From Pseudoips prasinana (Eukaryota; Arthropoda; Insecta; Lepidoptera; Nolidae): a stretch of DNA of 64,000 bases. Of this stretch, positions 10,118 through 21,301 are shown piece after piece. The number at the start of each line of letters is the position of its first letter. The first letter of the stretch is position 1. A program made the translations under genes and the position numbers. The stretch lies in NCBI GenBank assembly GCA_951640165.1, contig OX621253.1, positions 28,491,469 to 28,555,468 on the forward strand. Reading direction: 5' to 3'. Below the pieces are notes generated by a model. The model was not told the DNA's origin. It did not search any database and saw nothing but the letters and a program-made list of their open reading frames with translations.

Positions 10118-10307
10118 TCATCTCAAAACTCATCAGGGTGGAAAGCCCGGCTACGTATGTTGCCAATGACATAGTTAGACTTCAGTATCTGCTTCCGATG
10201 GGTTCAATGAGTTGTATGCTGGATAGCCATCTATTTCCCATAAAAAAAACTCAATTAAATATCGTGACCCATATTCTTAAAATAATTATGTATTAGTAAT
10301 AATAATC

Positions 10308-10362
10308 TAGGAGGCCTTTATCCAGCAGTGGACGGCTTTCGGCTGATATGATGATGATGATG
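10308..10362 (+). mobile_element. RTE-type LINE 3' end (TGATGATG tail)
   Basis: Last 55 bp of a family whose longer copies lie at 14475-14836 and 38997-39350: GGAGGCCTTTATCCAGCAG, TTTCGGCTGATATGATGATG. Confidence 0.7.
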
Positions 10363-10365
10363 AAT

Positions 10366-10518
10366 AATAATCTATATAAGTATTTATTTACAAAAGAAAA
10401 TCGAATAGTATATGTATGTAGTATATCAGTTATCTGATTTCCATGTTTCAAGTTCTGCTTAGTTTGGGATCAGACGGCCGTGGGTAAATGATGTCACAGG
10501 ATATTATTATTATTATAA
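10366..10518 (+). mobile_element. SINE-2 3' fragment
   Basis: TCTATATAAGTATTTATTTA, TATATCAGTTATCTGATTTC, GGGATCAGACGGCCG and a terminal ATT run match the SINE-2 body and tail. Confidence 0.75.
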
Positions 10519-10519
10519 A

Positions 10520-11007
10520 TAAAATTATACAAGGCCTCCACAAAGATATCCAAAACGGCCGGGCTTCCTATACCCACCTCCCGCGACTTCCACCACAAGA
10601 CGATCCACCTTGTATAATCGATGCAGCTGAAAGAAATCCACTGCTGGACAAGCCTCCACAAAGAATCATCTTGGGGGGATATGCCATAATTGCCACGCTT
10701 GACAGACGGGTTGGCGTTCACAGTAAGATGGTCATAGTACTCAGAAGGGGGCTGCTTCCCGTCATCTGGTAGGTATTCCCTCGGGTCGACTTCTACACCA
10801 CCCACGGGATGAGATGGGGTGATGATATTCTTATATTCACTGCCGTCACCACACAGCACATTCGTGATCGCCACCCGAGAACCTTGCCCCAGCGGCAGGA
10901 TACTTAACGTGTGGTGTTATTTTTCTAGACGGTTTTAGCTCCCACTCGTCTTTATTGTCTGGTGAAGCATTGAAAGTAACCTAAAGTCAATGCTAACTGT
11001 AATCGTC
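10520..11007. other. Spacer, no supported gene
   Basis: Two opposed open frames (10494-10874) look like chance: no domain, no codon pattern, no neighbour supports either. The segment is GC-richer than its flanks and could be part of an unrecognised repeat. Confidence 0.4.
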
Positions 11008-11277
11008 ATAATAATAATAATATAAAATCCTGGGACATTATTTACACACAACCATCTGATCCGAAACTAAACAGAACTTGTACTATGGAAACCAGATAAC
11101 TTATATACTACATATAATACTTTTCTTTTGTAAATACATACTTATATATATAATTACACACAGACTCAGGACGTACAGACATGTTCATGCATACAAATAT
11201 CTGTCCTGGGTGGGAATCGAACCCACGACCTCCGGCGTGAAAAGCAAGCACTTGCCAACCACGCGAACAGGCCCGTC
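11008..11277 (-). mobile_element. SINE-2, near full-length copy
   Basis: Reverse copy with all parts. The ATT tail at 11008-11020 is at the left, then TCCTGGGACATTATTTACAC, the CAGATAACT body, and at the right a tRNA-like head whose minus strand carries box B GTGGGTTCGATTCCCACCC. It serves as reference for reading insertions into other SINE-2 copies. Confidence 0.85.
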
Positions 11278-11464
11278 ATGTTAAAATATATCAAGAAAGT
11301 CCATGATAATTGCACAAAGTTGAAAGAAATGGAAACTGGAGGTAGACTAAGAAGTTTTGCATTTCGTTTCAATTTCCTTCCGCTTTAATCCGCTTTGTGA
11401 GAGCCGATTGTGCTTTTATTTGCAAATGAAAATAGTTTGTAGTTCCACGAATGAACTTATTGTA

Positions 11465-11593
11465 CAGACGCCAGCACATCCAGCTACCCCAATCTGTCAT
11501 ATTTCTTTTAAAGATTTTCAACTTTATCACAAAAGCATAAGGCTCACTTTCAATTGGGGAAATTTGACAGATAGTTTGATTTGCTGGCGTCTG
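11465..11593. mobile_element. MITE-1 copy 2
   Basis: Ends CAGACGCCAGCACATC and GCTGGCGTCTG inside TA on both sides; 129 bp. Confidence 0.85.
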
Positions 11594-11754
11594 TACGTAG
11601 TTTTTAGCTATATCATATTGTTTTTAGGGTTCATACGGAGTTGGTTAAAATAGCCCTTTATGATGTGACTGGGTCCGTCCGCCCTTGCATCCTATGACCT
11701 GTTTGTCGATCAAAGCCGCGTATCTTAGTAACTATAAATACTCAATATTTAGAA

Positions 11755-11860
11755 CTAGCTGAGCCCCGCGGTTTTACCCGCGTTAAATTTTATAAATTAT
11801 CACAGCTCCTCCCCCGTAAGGGATAGCGTTAAAATATGTAGCCTATATGTTACCCTATAT
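11755..11860 (-). mobile_element. Helitron-like family A fragment
   Basis: Reverse orientation: CTAG, then GCCCCGCGGTTTTACCCGCG and the GATAGCG...GTAGCCTATATG body. It ends inside the 80-bp palindrome. Confidence 0.65.
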
Positions 11861-11900
11861 ACATAGGGTAACATATAGGCTACATATTTTAACGCTATCC
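11821..11900. repeat. Perfect 80-bp palindrome
   Basis: Two perfectly complementary 38-bp arms (11821-11858 and 11863-11900) around ATAC. The left arm is the Helitron A body (GGATAGCG...TAGCCTATATG), so the right arm is an inverted duplicate of it. Confidence 0.9.
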
Positions 11901-11908
11901 GGGTGCGT

Positions 11909-11958
11909 ACTCCCTTATGGGTAGGCCACATATACATGTGGCCTACCCATAAGGGAGT
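11909..11958. repeat. Perfect 50-bp palindrome
   Basis: Arms of 23 bp (11909-11931 and 11936-11958), again around ATAC, eight bases after the 80-bp palindrome. The arm sequence ACTCCCTTATGGGTAGGCC is not found elsewhere in the window. Confidence 0.9.
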
Positions 11959-12044
11959 GACAAAAAAAAAGGTGAAACAAAGAGGTGTTAAAAATATAAT
12001 AGTTCCACTTCCCTCCAAAACAAAGCGGGAGGGGGAGACAGTAT

Positions 12045-12431
12045 GATAATAATAATAATAATAATAATGTCCACCTTCCCAAATTTCGGGCACGGCGGCC
12101 AGTCTCAACAGAGATTAGCCATCTGCGTGGGACATATTATAGTGCTCAAGTGTGTGCGCAATACAGGAACAATTTCTATTCCATCACTCTCATGATCCGA
12201 TGGGACGCCTAGCGACACGACCGGAAAGAGGTCAGGTAGAGGACAGACGGGTTTACATGTTCTCCGAGGCACGGGGGTATAATACCGCCGACTCCCAGCC
12301 TTCGGTCTGATGCTGACAAATTTTTCTTTTTACAGAAAGTTTCATAAACACTATTGGTCCGACCCGGGATTTGAACCCAGGACCTCGTTTTCTGCGGGTG
12401 AACACGCTGCCGCTAGACCAACGAGGCAGTC
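12045..12431 (-). mobile_element. SINE-4 copy 1
   Basis: About 390 bp. ATT tail at the left (12045-12068). tRNA-like head at the right, where the minus strand carries box A-like TTGGTCTAGCGGCAGCGTG and box B CTGGGTTCAAATCCCGGG. The body with GGGCACGGCGGCCAGTCTCA is shared with 55158-55492. Confidence 0.8.
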
Positions 12432-12945
12432 AAAGCACATTATATTACTACTTTAAACCTTAAACTAAGTTAACTCCACGTCCAATAAATAACATAATCA
12501 CAAAGGTAAATCTCTCAACAAAAAGCTGTTTGCAGCAACCAGAAACTCAAGACAAGACGTCGGTAAATTGTTTGGCTCCAGGGCATTGTGTGGGCGACGG
12601 ACTAACAAACCAACATTAACATAATATTGTTATAATAAATCGTTATTTTCATTGTTCTGACATTTCCCAGGCATTTCCAGCTGTTTAGCCTGCTGTTAAA
12701 GCCTGTAAATGTCAGACGTATTTTTTTATCTCCCGTGTACTAACCTAGTTATATTATCTTCATATCGTTGTATTATTCTAAAATTTAGAATACCTAATCA
12801 TATACAATTTGGGACTAGCGTATGCCGTAATGTGGGTAGATTGATTTTTCCTATACTAATGAAAAGAATTGGTTTCTGTTGAAATTGTCATGCGCATTGA
12901 ACCAAGTAAATGCTTTAGCATCATCAAATAAGTTCCTACTAATAT

Positions 12946-13070
12946 TCATCATCATCATCATCATCATATCAGCCGAAAGACGTCCACTGCTGGACAAAAG
13001 CCTCCCCCAAAGATCTCCACAATTGCCGGTCTTGCGCTATTCGCATCCAGCAGTTTCCAGCGACCCGCAC
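12946..13070 (-). mobile_element. RTE-type LINE 3' end
   Basis: Reverse copy: CAT repeats, then ATATCAGCCGAAAGACGTCC and TTGCCGGTCTTGCGCTATTC, truncated at CGACCCGCAC. A Helitron-like fragment follows directly. Confidence 0.75.
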
Positions 13071-13165
13071 AATATTATAAATGCGAAAGTTTGTGAGTAT
13101 AGATAATTGTTACACTTTCGTGCAAAAACTACCGAACGGATTTTGATGAAACTTCAATTTCATTT
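13071..13165 (+). repeat. Helitron-like family B, 5' fragment
   Basis: AATATTATAAATGCGAAAGT, then CAAAAACTACCGAACGGATT and TTGATGAAACTT, the 5' two-thirds of family B. The CTAG end is missing. Confidence 0.5.
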
Positions 13166-14440
13166 TATTTATTGCTTTCATGGGTTTTACATAGGTATTT
13201 TAGATTATAATACAGTACCTAACATGAACCCTGTAAGGGCACTGCAACAATACAATATACTTACAAATAACTTTTTGTCAAAAACTTCACATGTTAAACT
13301 TAAATTAAAATGAATACAATAAAATAGCATTGTGAATATCCGTAAAGTGTGCTTTTTATGTTTTTTTCTTTATTGAATAGGCAGCGATGTAATAAAGTTA
13401 TGAAAAAAATATATTATTATGAAGGGAATTATTGATTAGGATTTATTTTCTTACTGACACAGTGGTCAGTAAGAAAATAAATCTAAATAATCTTATAAGT
13501 GTTTACATTAATAATGTATTTATGTCAAATTTTTTTGTTAGAAAAGAAACTTTGTAGGTAACGGGTAACGGGTAACGCGGGACAAACCACGGAACGCAGC
13601 TAGTTATTAAATATGGGAATATTTACGCATAGTACTGCGAAAGACGCGATAAAAACTAAAGTTTAATATTTTGGGGGACGTTATTAATTTAATGTTTTAC
13701 ATGCAACTGTGAACAAATCTGTCGGCCATATTTTTTAGAAAACAAAACCAATACAAAACATCTACATATTCCGAAAAGGTGCCCGCGTGTATCCTTGTCG
13801 ATTAACGGCAGAGCCCAACCGACTGCACTGGTTCTGGTGCTGGTTCAAGACGGTCGCACCACAAATTTATGATTTATCCATATTTTCGTTAAAATTTACA
13901 CATTTACATTGCGAAAATATTTATATAAAAACTCAAACTTTACGGTTTGTTTTGGTCAGCCACCATATTTGTTTAGCAAACATTGATCGTCGGCAGTTTT
14001 AATAGACTTTTATTGATTTTGGATGGTCATACTTTTTCAAAAGGTCTCAAGGTTCAGGTATTTTTTCCACAAAAATAACACAGTTGAGCATAGTCTGGAC
14101 AGATATATTATAATTGAAATTGGTGAGGGGGAAAATCAGCAACACGTTTATATCGCAAAAACGATGAACAGAAAAGAAATGACTCGGGAAACTTTAAACT
14201 TAAAACGAAAGTTCATAGACAAAATTATTCACATTCCCATGCGATTCCCTTCATAAAGTTTAAAAGTCGTTTATAAATCAAAAACTACGTAAAACAGCTT
14301 ACAGCAACGAAGTTCACACACGATGAAAGCTCTTGGGACAAAAGTTCCACCTATGCTATGTTGATTATATACTAATATAGCTTCGTCGGTCTAGAGGTAC
14401 AGTGTCCAACCGCAGATAATGTGGACTGGGATTTAAATCT
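13166..14440. other. Long AT-rich stretch without supported gene
   Basis: Short open frames at 13787-14002 and 14023-14256 show no domain. There is a perfect hairpin at 13441-13482. A block near 14303-14380 (ACAGCAACGAAGTTCAC, GATGAAAGCTCTTGGGA) recurs at 32797-32870, so a dispersed repeat ends here. Confidence 0.45.
13441..13482. repeat. Perfect 42-bp hairpin
   Basis: 18-bp perfect arms (ATTTATTTTCTTACTGAC) around ACAGTG. Confidence 0.85.
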
Positions 14441-14474
14441 TGGGGTGGGTACTGCAGAGTCTCCAAGTGATGAC

Positions 14475-14836
14475 TTACGGAATAGAGACGTGGTCGCTCA
14501 TTATGGGCCTAATCAGACGGCTCATGGTCACCCAAAGAGCAATGGAGAGTTATGCTGGGAGTTTCTCTGCGAGATCGACTAAAAATGTTGAGATCCGCAA
14601 GCGAAACAAAGAATTGCCAAGCTGAAGTAGCAGTGGGCAGGGCATATAGCAGTAAGGTTTACGAGTGGCGGCCACGAACCGAAAGAAGCAGCGTGGGCAG
14701 GCCCTCTACAGGAAAAACTGATAATCTTGTGAGGGTCGTTGGAAGCAGCTGGCTGCGCGTAGCGTAAGACCGGAACTTGTGGAGATATTTGGGGGAGGCC
14801 TTTGTCCAGTAGTGGGCGTCTTTCGGCTGATTAAAT
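14475..14836 (+). pseudogene. RTE-type LINE, C-terminal ORF2 and 3' end
   Basis: Longest copy of the TGATGATG-tail family. Translation in shifting frames shows YGIETWSL, MGLIRRL, VTQRAME, MLGVSLRDR, then YEWRPRTERSSVGRPSTGKT, the C-terminal region typical of RTE-type endonuclease-reverse transcriptases of insects. Frame breaks and stops show decay; no catalytic residues are included. It ends GGCCTTTGTCCAGTAGTGGG and a short tail. Confidence 0.75.
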
Positions 14837-14848
14837 GCCTGCTGAAAA

Positions 14849-14890
14849 AACTCCATACTCAGGAGTATCTATACTCCTGAGTATGGAGTT
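14849..14890. repeat. Perfect 42-bp hairpin
   Basis: 19-bp perfect arms (AACTCCATACTCAGGAGTA) around TCTA. A related imperfect inverted repeat with CATACTCCGGACTGAGAAC lies at 15037-15082. Confidence 0.85.
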
Positions 14891-14931
14891 CTTTCTTCTA
14901 GAAAATATTCAAAACCACTTTTTTGCTCCAT

Positions 14932-15031
14932 CATCATCATCATTTCATGCCGGTTTTGCGCTACCCGCATCCATCAGCTTCCAACGACCCTCACATCATC
15001 GCTCCATCATGTAGGGGCCTACCCACGCTGC
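14932..15031 (-). mobile_element. RTE-type LINE 3' fragment
   Basis: Reverse copy: CAT repeats, GCCGGTTTTGCGCTACCCGC, ending ACCCACGCTGC. An internal segment is deleted relative to the other copies. Confidence 0.65.
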
Positions 15032-15329
15032 ACCATACTCCGGACTGAGAACTCAGTAGCAGCCCGGAGTATGGAGTTCTTTGCTGATAATAAGAATCTT
15101 TAGTTAGTAATCTTTTACGGCTTTCTTTTGATGAGCACGTAAAGCGGCCAGTTTGATCTTCCCCGGCCTTGTTGATCAGCCGTTGCATTGGAATACGAGA
15201 AGAACTTACCCGTGTTTGCCATTCCTGCAATATAAATATGTCCTGCATTTAATTAGTTGCAGTGGCCCAAATTCGATTCAACATCATCAGTCTGATAACA
15301 TCCATTGCTGAATTTTTGAGTGTGGAGGG

Positions 15330-15731
15330 CACAGCGTTCATTCACTCAAAGAGCAGCCCGACTGGGGAAGTACCTCCACCCACCTTACAGAAGACCTATT
15401 ATTTATATATTCCTTAACTAGCTGTGCCCCGCGGTTTTACTCGCGTTAGACTTTATAAATTATCACTGCTCGTCCCCCGTAGGTGATAGCGTGATACTAT
15501 GTAGCCTATATGTTGACCCGACCTCTTAGTAATATTCATGCAAAATTAATAATTTTAATGTTGTGTTTCTGTGTAAGGTCGCCAGAGCTCATTGGGACGG
15601 CTTAGGGTCAGATACACTTGTTTGGTGACTCTTAAAGGCCGGTAACACACCCGCCACTACTCCGGTGGTGCTAGTGTACATGGTTATCACTTACCATCAG
15701 GTGACCCACTTGTTCGTTTGATTTAAAAAAA
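15330..15731 (+). mobile_element. Retroposon W copy 1, split by a Helitron-like fragment
   Basis: Family with AAAGGCCGGCAACGCACCC near the 3' end and a terminal A run. Other copies lie at 46591-46755 and 56604-56896. This copy is interrupted at CCTTAA by Helitron A sequence (15418-15550). Confidence 0.65.
15418..15550 (-). mobile_element. Helitron-like family A, truncated
   Basis: CTAGCTGTGCCCCGCGG start, body to ATATTCATGCAAAATT, then back into retroposon W sequence. The other end is lost. Confidence 0.65.
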
Positions 15732-15843
15732 CATCCCTCCCTAAAGGTTTTCACAACTTCCTTTAGAGGGGCTTGCCTTAGGCATCACGCTTGGCAAATG
15801 AGTTGGCAATCGCAGGTACGTGGTAGTTCGGTTAGCGCTGCTG

Positions 15844-16034
15844 CTCGATTAGAAAGAAAGAAAATATCATTTATTCATTACCAGGACGGACATAACAATG
15901 AAATTATACAATAGCAGAAAAACAAACAATGAAAATCTTATACTTAATATTCCGTAGTCCGTTCTAGGTGAAAAGGCATCTATCTCAGCATATTTGGCCG
16001 TCGCAATATTGCGACAGCGCTGATATTCCGATAG
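15844..16034 (-). repeat. Likely LINE 3' end flanking the gypsy element
   Basis: Minus strand ends AATGAATAAATGATATTTTC followed by TTTCTTTC repeats, like a LINE 3' UTR with a simple tail. The gypsy-type element inserted in or beside it. Confidence 0.4.
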
Positions 16035-16038
16035 CGCC

Positions 16039-16381
16039 AGTTAAGGATACTACCCCTATAGATATAAGTATAATTAAACCTAAGTCTTCCTATTAATTAT
16101 GTTGCATAGTAACAAGGATGATGCAATAATATATTTAATGATGAAATAATATTTAGTTCCCACGAGAAACTTACGATCGAATGTTCTAGAACAAATTATG
16201 CTGACTCCTTTCCTATAATACGGATATATGAAACCCTTGTTGTTTGCAACCTATCTTTCATTCTAAATCAAATTGTATTTAACGTCATTCTGTTTTTGCT
16301 CGTCTTCCTGTACACTAGTTTTACGGTTTTGTTCAATAAATAAATATATTTTTGGCAAACCGTATTATCAATACCTTGACT
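16039..16381 (+). repeat. 5' LTR, 343 bp
   Basis: Matches the 3' LTR at 342 of 343 positions by eye; the difference is T at about 16327 against C at 32160. It contains AATAAATAAATA near the 3' end as a likely polyadenylation signal. Confidence 0.95.
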
Positions 16382-16392
16382 GGCGCAGCCGT
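16381..16392 (+). promoter_or_regulatory. Primer binding site, tRNA-Ser type
   Basis: TGGCGCAGCCG begins with the last base of the LTR. TGGCGCAG is complementary to the CTGCGCCA end of serine tRNA, the primer used by 17.6/297-type elements. Confidence 0.75.
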
Positions 16393-16795
16393 TAAGTGAC
16401 CTTGTCGTTGGGTTCTGTTGCCATCACGAATAATACTTTTCGGGGCAAAGAAGAAATCAACGTTCGTTTTCAAACGATTAAACGGGTCAGCGAACCAAAG
16501 AAATTCGTCAAGGACCACGACGCAACGCAGGGCGACAGCGCAGAATCACCATCGCACAGGAGAGCGGAAAAGCAGCGGGTTATATGTGAGTAAATCTTTT
16601 CACTATCCTGTCAATTTTCCTTTGAATTTTCCGTGTGATTTTTATATGTGTTTTGTGTCTTATAAGGGATTAGAAAACGCTCGTGTAGGACATACCACAT
16701 TTTATTATTAGGTAGATTAAGCGATAAAATTTCACATTAGCTTAGTAGTTAGATATTTTTTTTGTGTGTTTTGATTAATTAAATAAGTAAAAATA
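16393..16795 (+). promoter_or_regulatory. Leader between primer site and gag
   Basis: No supported ORF. A GTGAGT motif at 16586-16591 fits a splice donor, which errantiviruses use to make an env transcript. Its use here is inference. Confidence 0.4.
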
Positions 16796-17689
16796 ATGGA
16801 CGGAAACGTAGGTATAATTGCTGTTCCTCCCGGTGTTTTGAAAATAATTCCAGTATTTAGTGGCGAGACAAGACTCTTGCAATTATTTATTAGGAAAACC
16901 GAATATATTGTCGGCTTATATAGGGGAAATGAGGCGCAAAATGAATATCTTTTCCACGCGATAACGAGTAGGTTAAGTGGGGAAGCAGCCAATTTAATTG
17001 GGGAACGTGGTTCTATCGGAACCTGGATAGAATTAAAGCAAGTTTTACAGGACCATTTCGGGGATCCAAGGACAGAAGACTGTCTAGTCCTAGAATTAGA
17101 GTCCATAAAAATAAATAGAGGTGAAAGTTATCTAGAATTGTGTCACAGAATACAACAGTTACGCAGTATTCTAATTGCAAAGGTTAACGAAACAATTACA
17201 GAAGAAATCGACCGAAATGCTAAGCAGACTATTTATATTAATCTATCATTGAATGTTTTCTTATACAATTTACCACATTATCTTGTAAGATTAGTACGTT
17301 TAAAAAACGCTACAACGTTGGAAGTTGCATTAAAAATAGTTCTAGAAGAACAAAACTTTCAAGAAGTGTATAACCAAAAGAATCCAAGGACTCCTAAATT
17401 AAACCACAACTTCCAGGGTCGTAACGGAAATAATAATTTTAATTCGCAAGCAACGCATGGTGCAAATGCTAGTATGTCGAATACGCAACGATTTAACAGC
17501 GGTTTTTCTCCAAATCGAAATTTTAGCCGTAATTCGTCACAAAATCAAACACAAATGCGTACTTATAATAATAATCCATTAAATAATAATTTTTCAAATA
17601 CGCCATTCCAATATAGGAATAACAGACAACAATATAATAACTTCAATCAAAATAATCAGTTCTATAATAGTAATTATAGAACTGATTAG
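16796..17689 (+). CDS. gag: Gag protein of the gypsy-type element
   Basis: 297 residues, uninterrupted. Gag builds the particle that packages the RNA genome. The N-terminal two-thirds is a capsid-like helical region (FSGETRLLQLFIRKTEYIV near residue 21, later LKQVLQDHFGDPRTEDCLVL). The last 100 residues are rich in Asn, Gln, Phe and Arg, a likely RNA-binding tail. No CCHC zinc knuckle is present, as in other errantivirus Gags. The start follows ATAATGGACGG. Pol lies in another frame right after the stop at 17687-17689, so frameshifting is expected. Confidence 0.85.
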   Translation: MDGNVGIIAVPPGVLKIIPVFSGETRLLQLFIRKTEYIVGLYRGNEAQNEYLFHAITSRLSGEAANLIGERGSIGTWIELKQVLQDHFGDPRTEDCLVLELESIKINRGESYLELCHRIQQLRSILIAKVNETITEEIDRNAKQTIYINLSLNVFLYNLPHYLVRLVRLKNATTLEVALKIVLEEQNFQEVYNQKNPRTPKLNHNFQGRNGNNNFNSQATHGANASMSNTQRFNSGFSPNRNFSRNSSQNQTQMRTYNNNPLNNNFSNTPFQYRNNRQQYNNFNQNNQFYNSNYRTD

Positions 17690-18103
17690 TGCATTCGAGC
17701 ATGCGAGGCCACAAGTTCAAGGGCGGGATTTTGCTGATAGTGCACCGCACGGCTCGCAACAGGCACAGATGCAGCCAAATGGCTTGGGTTGCAATACGGA
17801 CGGCACGATGCGTACGGCCAGTAGTAGACGTATTAATTACACTGACTATAATGAAAATGAACCTAATGTATTACCTAGTACTTCCTATGATAACGAGCAA
17901 GTAGGAAATTTTTGTATACGGGCTTCTACATACCGGAAAAAATAAAATTAAATTGTAGCATATTAAACCTTCCGCATATACGTATTCCAGAATTGAATGC
18001 AATCTTCATGCTGGATACGGGAAGCCAACGCTCATTTTTAAGCCCAAAATTAGCTAACCAATATTATTATAATTTTAAGCAAAACGAAAACTTTGAGGTA
18101 GTT
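17690..18103 (+). pseudogene. pol: pol part 1: linker and aspartic protease, interrupted
   Basis: After gag, one frame stays open to about 17944 without domain, and the protease is read in another frame from 17912. So a frame break lies near 17905-17915 by a T5 run. The protease shows the catalytic motif LDTGSQRSFL (17 to 19 residues after LNLPHIRIPELNA). This aspartic protease would cut Gag-Pol. The coding sequence stops where the CR1-group LINE entered (target copy 18094-18103) and resumes at 23092. As it stands no full protease can be made. Confidence 0.8.
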
Positions 18104-18407
18104 AGATAAAGATAAAGATAAAGATTATTTATTTGCTTAAACATGTGTGTGTACATACATAAAAAATGCATACAAGATGAAAATAAAAGTGAATTAAGTG
18201 CAGACATGTTTGTCACTATGTGACGTGCAAAATTCGAACAATTATTATTAATGTTATAAAGTTATTAACTTATTGAATTTATTACTCAAACAACAAAATC
18301 ACAAAATATTTAAAGTTGTCATACTTAATTACTAATGGGTTATTCAAATTATATAAAATTAAAGAGTAAAATTAGCATTATTGTGTAAGTACCTCCAAAT
18401 GAATCTA

Positions 18408-20867
18408 CTATGTTAAGACAAATTCTTTTTCATTAAGGAACTCAGTAACGCTATAATATGCCCTGGTGGTCAAAAAAGTACGAAGTTTATTTTTAAACAT
18501 AGAGTAAGGTAGTTCTTTCCAACTTTTAGGTACTTTGTTGAAAATGACTGGAGCCATACAGTATACACTTTTTCGCATTAGGGTCGTCTTAGCGGATTGG
18601 AGACAAAGTTGATAATTGTCACGTCTATTGCGTGGGAATATGTCGGCTAGACGCTTATAGTAATGTGGATTCGACTTAACAAACACAGCTACTTCTAATA
18701 TGTACAAGCACGGTAGGGTTAATATCTTGTAATGTTTGAAATAAGGCATGCAGCTATCGGTCCTGTCAAGTTTAAACATCGCCCGTAAACATCTTTTTTG
18801 AGACTTGAATGCTGATTCTTTTTCCGTCGAGTTACCCCAAAATATAAGCCCATAGCGTAGATGGGATTCTACTAGACCATAATATGCTGTAAGTAGAGCA
18901 TCCGTATATAATGTGAATGAAAGTGTGTGCAAAGCGTATGCGGATATACTAAGTTTTTTACATAAAATCTCAATATGTGTTTTCCAGTTAAGATTTTTAT
19001 CAATCTGGAGGCCAAGAAATTTTGTAGTGTTAACTTCTTCTATGTTTTCATTGCAATATTGTATGTTAAGGTTCATGCTAGGTAACCGTTGCGTAAAATG
19101 TATAGCCTTCGTTTTCTTTAAGTTTATTTTCAAATTGTTTTCCTGCATCCATTGTATAGCTGATTTTAAGGAATTATTAATATCATTCTCATACGTCTCT
19201 ACGCTTTTACAAGGTATTGTTAAAGTACTGTCATCCGCGAATAGGGTCACCGGTACTTCAATGCATCTAGGTAAGTCATTAATGTATAATATAAAGATAA
19301 ATGGTCCTAATACGCTTCCCTGCGGTACCCCATATACTACTTCACGCCCTGATGATCGATAAATCTCTTCTATCTTCTTTACGGTATTGATATGTCTAAT
19401 TTCAGTAATTTGATTTCTATGTCTTAAATATGATTCAATTAAATTAAGGACATTGCCTCTTATGCCATATGTTTCTAACTTTTTTAATAGTGTAGGATAA
19501 TGTACGTGGTCAAATGCCTGGGTCATATCACAGAATATGCCACACACTGGGTTTCGTTTGTCGATATTGCCAATAACATTATATAAAAAGTCATATAATG
19601 CCATGTTGGTAGTCCTATGTTGTCGGAAGCCCTTCTGTTCATCACATAAAATCTTATTTTTTTGAACGAATTCTAACAGTTCTTTATAAATATATTTCTC
19701 AAATATTTTTGACATGACTGGAATAAGAGCAATAGGCCGGTAGTTTTCCATTAGATCTCTGTTTTCTTTCTTAAAGAGAGGTTTTATGATAGATGTTTTT
19801 AATGCAGAGGGATAGACACCCGCGCTTATACTTAAATTTATGATGTGGCTTAGATGTCCACATATTTCCACTGAAACATGTTTTATTGCTTTACTGGATA
19901 TATCATCATAGCCTACGCTGCCTGTGTTGTTTAATGACATTATAATTTTATGAATATCTGGTGGTACGCTGGGTGCCATGAACATGGATTTGGTGTTCCA
20001 ATCGGATTTTAGACTTTTAGGTTTATCGGCAACGTGTATTTGTGGTTGGATTTTATTGATGAAATAGTCATTAAATGATTCCGAAATTTTTTGGGGACAT
20101 GTTTCTAAATGGTTATCTAATTTGATTTCATGTATACTATGTTTAGGTAAATTATGTTTAGCACGATTAATTATTTGCCAGCTACTTTTAGATTTGTTTT
20201 TTGATGTTTTTATAAAATAGTTGTTTTGCGCCTTTTGTGTTAGGTGTATTATCTTTTTAAACAATTTGGAGTAGCTTTTGAAATAAGTTTTATTCTGGTT
20301 ATTAGGGTTTAATCTAAGCTGCCATAAAAGTTTTCTTTTTTTTCGACTACACAATTTTATTCCATTAGACAACCATTTTGGTTTTTTTATTATATCTATT
20401 TTAATTAGTTTTTTTGGAAAGCATAGATTGTATATTAATTGAAATAAGTCAATAAATTTGTCATAGGCTATATTAGGATCACTTGTTTCATAAATTTCTG
20501 AAAATGAAAGACTGCTAATAAACTTTTTAAATTTATCTAAATTGTCAGTTTTGCAGTCTCTTCTTATCGTGTACCAGTAGTTTATGGCGTATAATGTTAG
20601 TACGGGACAGTAAAGTAGCTGTGCTGTATGGTCGGACAAGGCCAATTCTATAACATCAGTCTTACATGTTTTATTGAAGTTATGGGCAAAATTATCTATA
20701 CATGTCAATCTTGCCATACGAGTGGGTTGCTTTAATGCTAACTTTAGGTTATAACTATTCAATATACATTCAAATTCATTAGTGTGTCTATTTTGTTTGA
20801 GTACATCTATGTTAAAATCACCACACAATATGATATTCTTGTATTGCAAGCGTGATATTTCTCGCAA
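18408..20867 (-). pseudogene. LINE ORF2: end of endonuclease, reverse transcriptase
   Basis: 819 residues in one open frame. It begins inside the apurinic-type endonuclease: CGDFNID (15-21) and LSDH (77-80) are active-site blocks. Reverse transcriptase follows: NYRPIALIPVMSK (375-387), FCDMTQAFD (445-453, motif A), GVPQGSVLGP (513-522, motif B), FADD (543-546, catalytic pair) and FLGLQID. A C-terminal region of about 200 residues ends near the stop. It would copy its own RNA at nicked target DNA. All catalytic residues I can check are there. The protein is broken only because the first part of the endonuclease is in another frame (20818-21270). Confidence 0.9.
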
Positions 20868-21270
20868 AATTGTTTATGTTTGGCACCCTATAGATACAGA
20901 CTATAATTATCTTATACATAGTAAGCTCTATGGCACAACATTCGAATACTCCAGGAGTTGATACATATGATATTTTAGATATATCCTTAGATTGTATACC
21001 ATTTTTGACTAGGATACATGCCCCTCCTCTTCTTTGCTGCTTTCTACAGTAACAAGAAACTAGATGGTAATTCGGTATATATATTTGGTTTTGGAAACTT
21101 TCCATTATAAAATGCTCTGTGATACACAATACATCTACATTAATTTGTTTCTCAAGTAGCTCATTCAAACATACAGTAAGATTATTTGATTTATTTATCA
21201 ACCCAGCAATATTTTGATGCATTATTTTAACAAATTTATTTGATAGTAATTCATGACTTTTAGTATGCAA
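20818..21270 (-). pseudogene. LINE ORF2: N-terminal part of endonuclease
   Basis: About 150 residues with HQNIAGLINK, CITEHF (glutamate of the endonuclease site, residue 52) and RRGGACILVKNG, then YRVPN. The frame runs out at about 20870-20880, where the conserved protein continues one frame over with REISRL. A small indel, or a short deletion around ACAATTTTGC, explains it. A sequencing or assembly indel is equally possible. Confidence 0.8.
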
Positions 21271-21301
21271 ATGAGCAGTATTCGAGTTAATTAATTTACA
21301 A

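Noticed and set aside
10494..10874. 126-codon minus-strand frame with opposed 94-codon frame
   Set aside because: No recognisable domain, and it ends in an ATT tail of a SINE; likely chance in GC-richer DNA.
18913..19362. 149-codon frame on the + strand
   Set aside because: Shadow of the LINE reverse transcriptase on the opposite strand.
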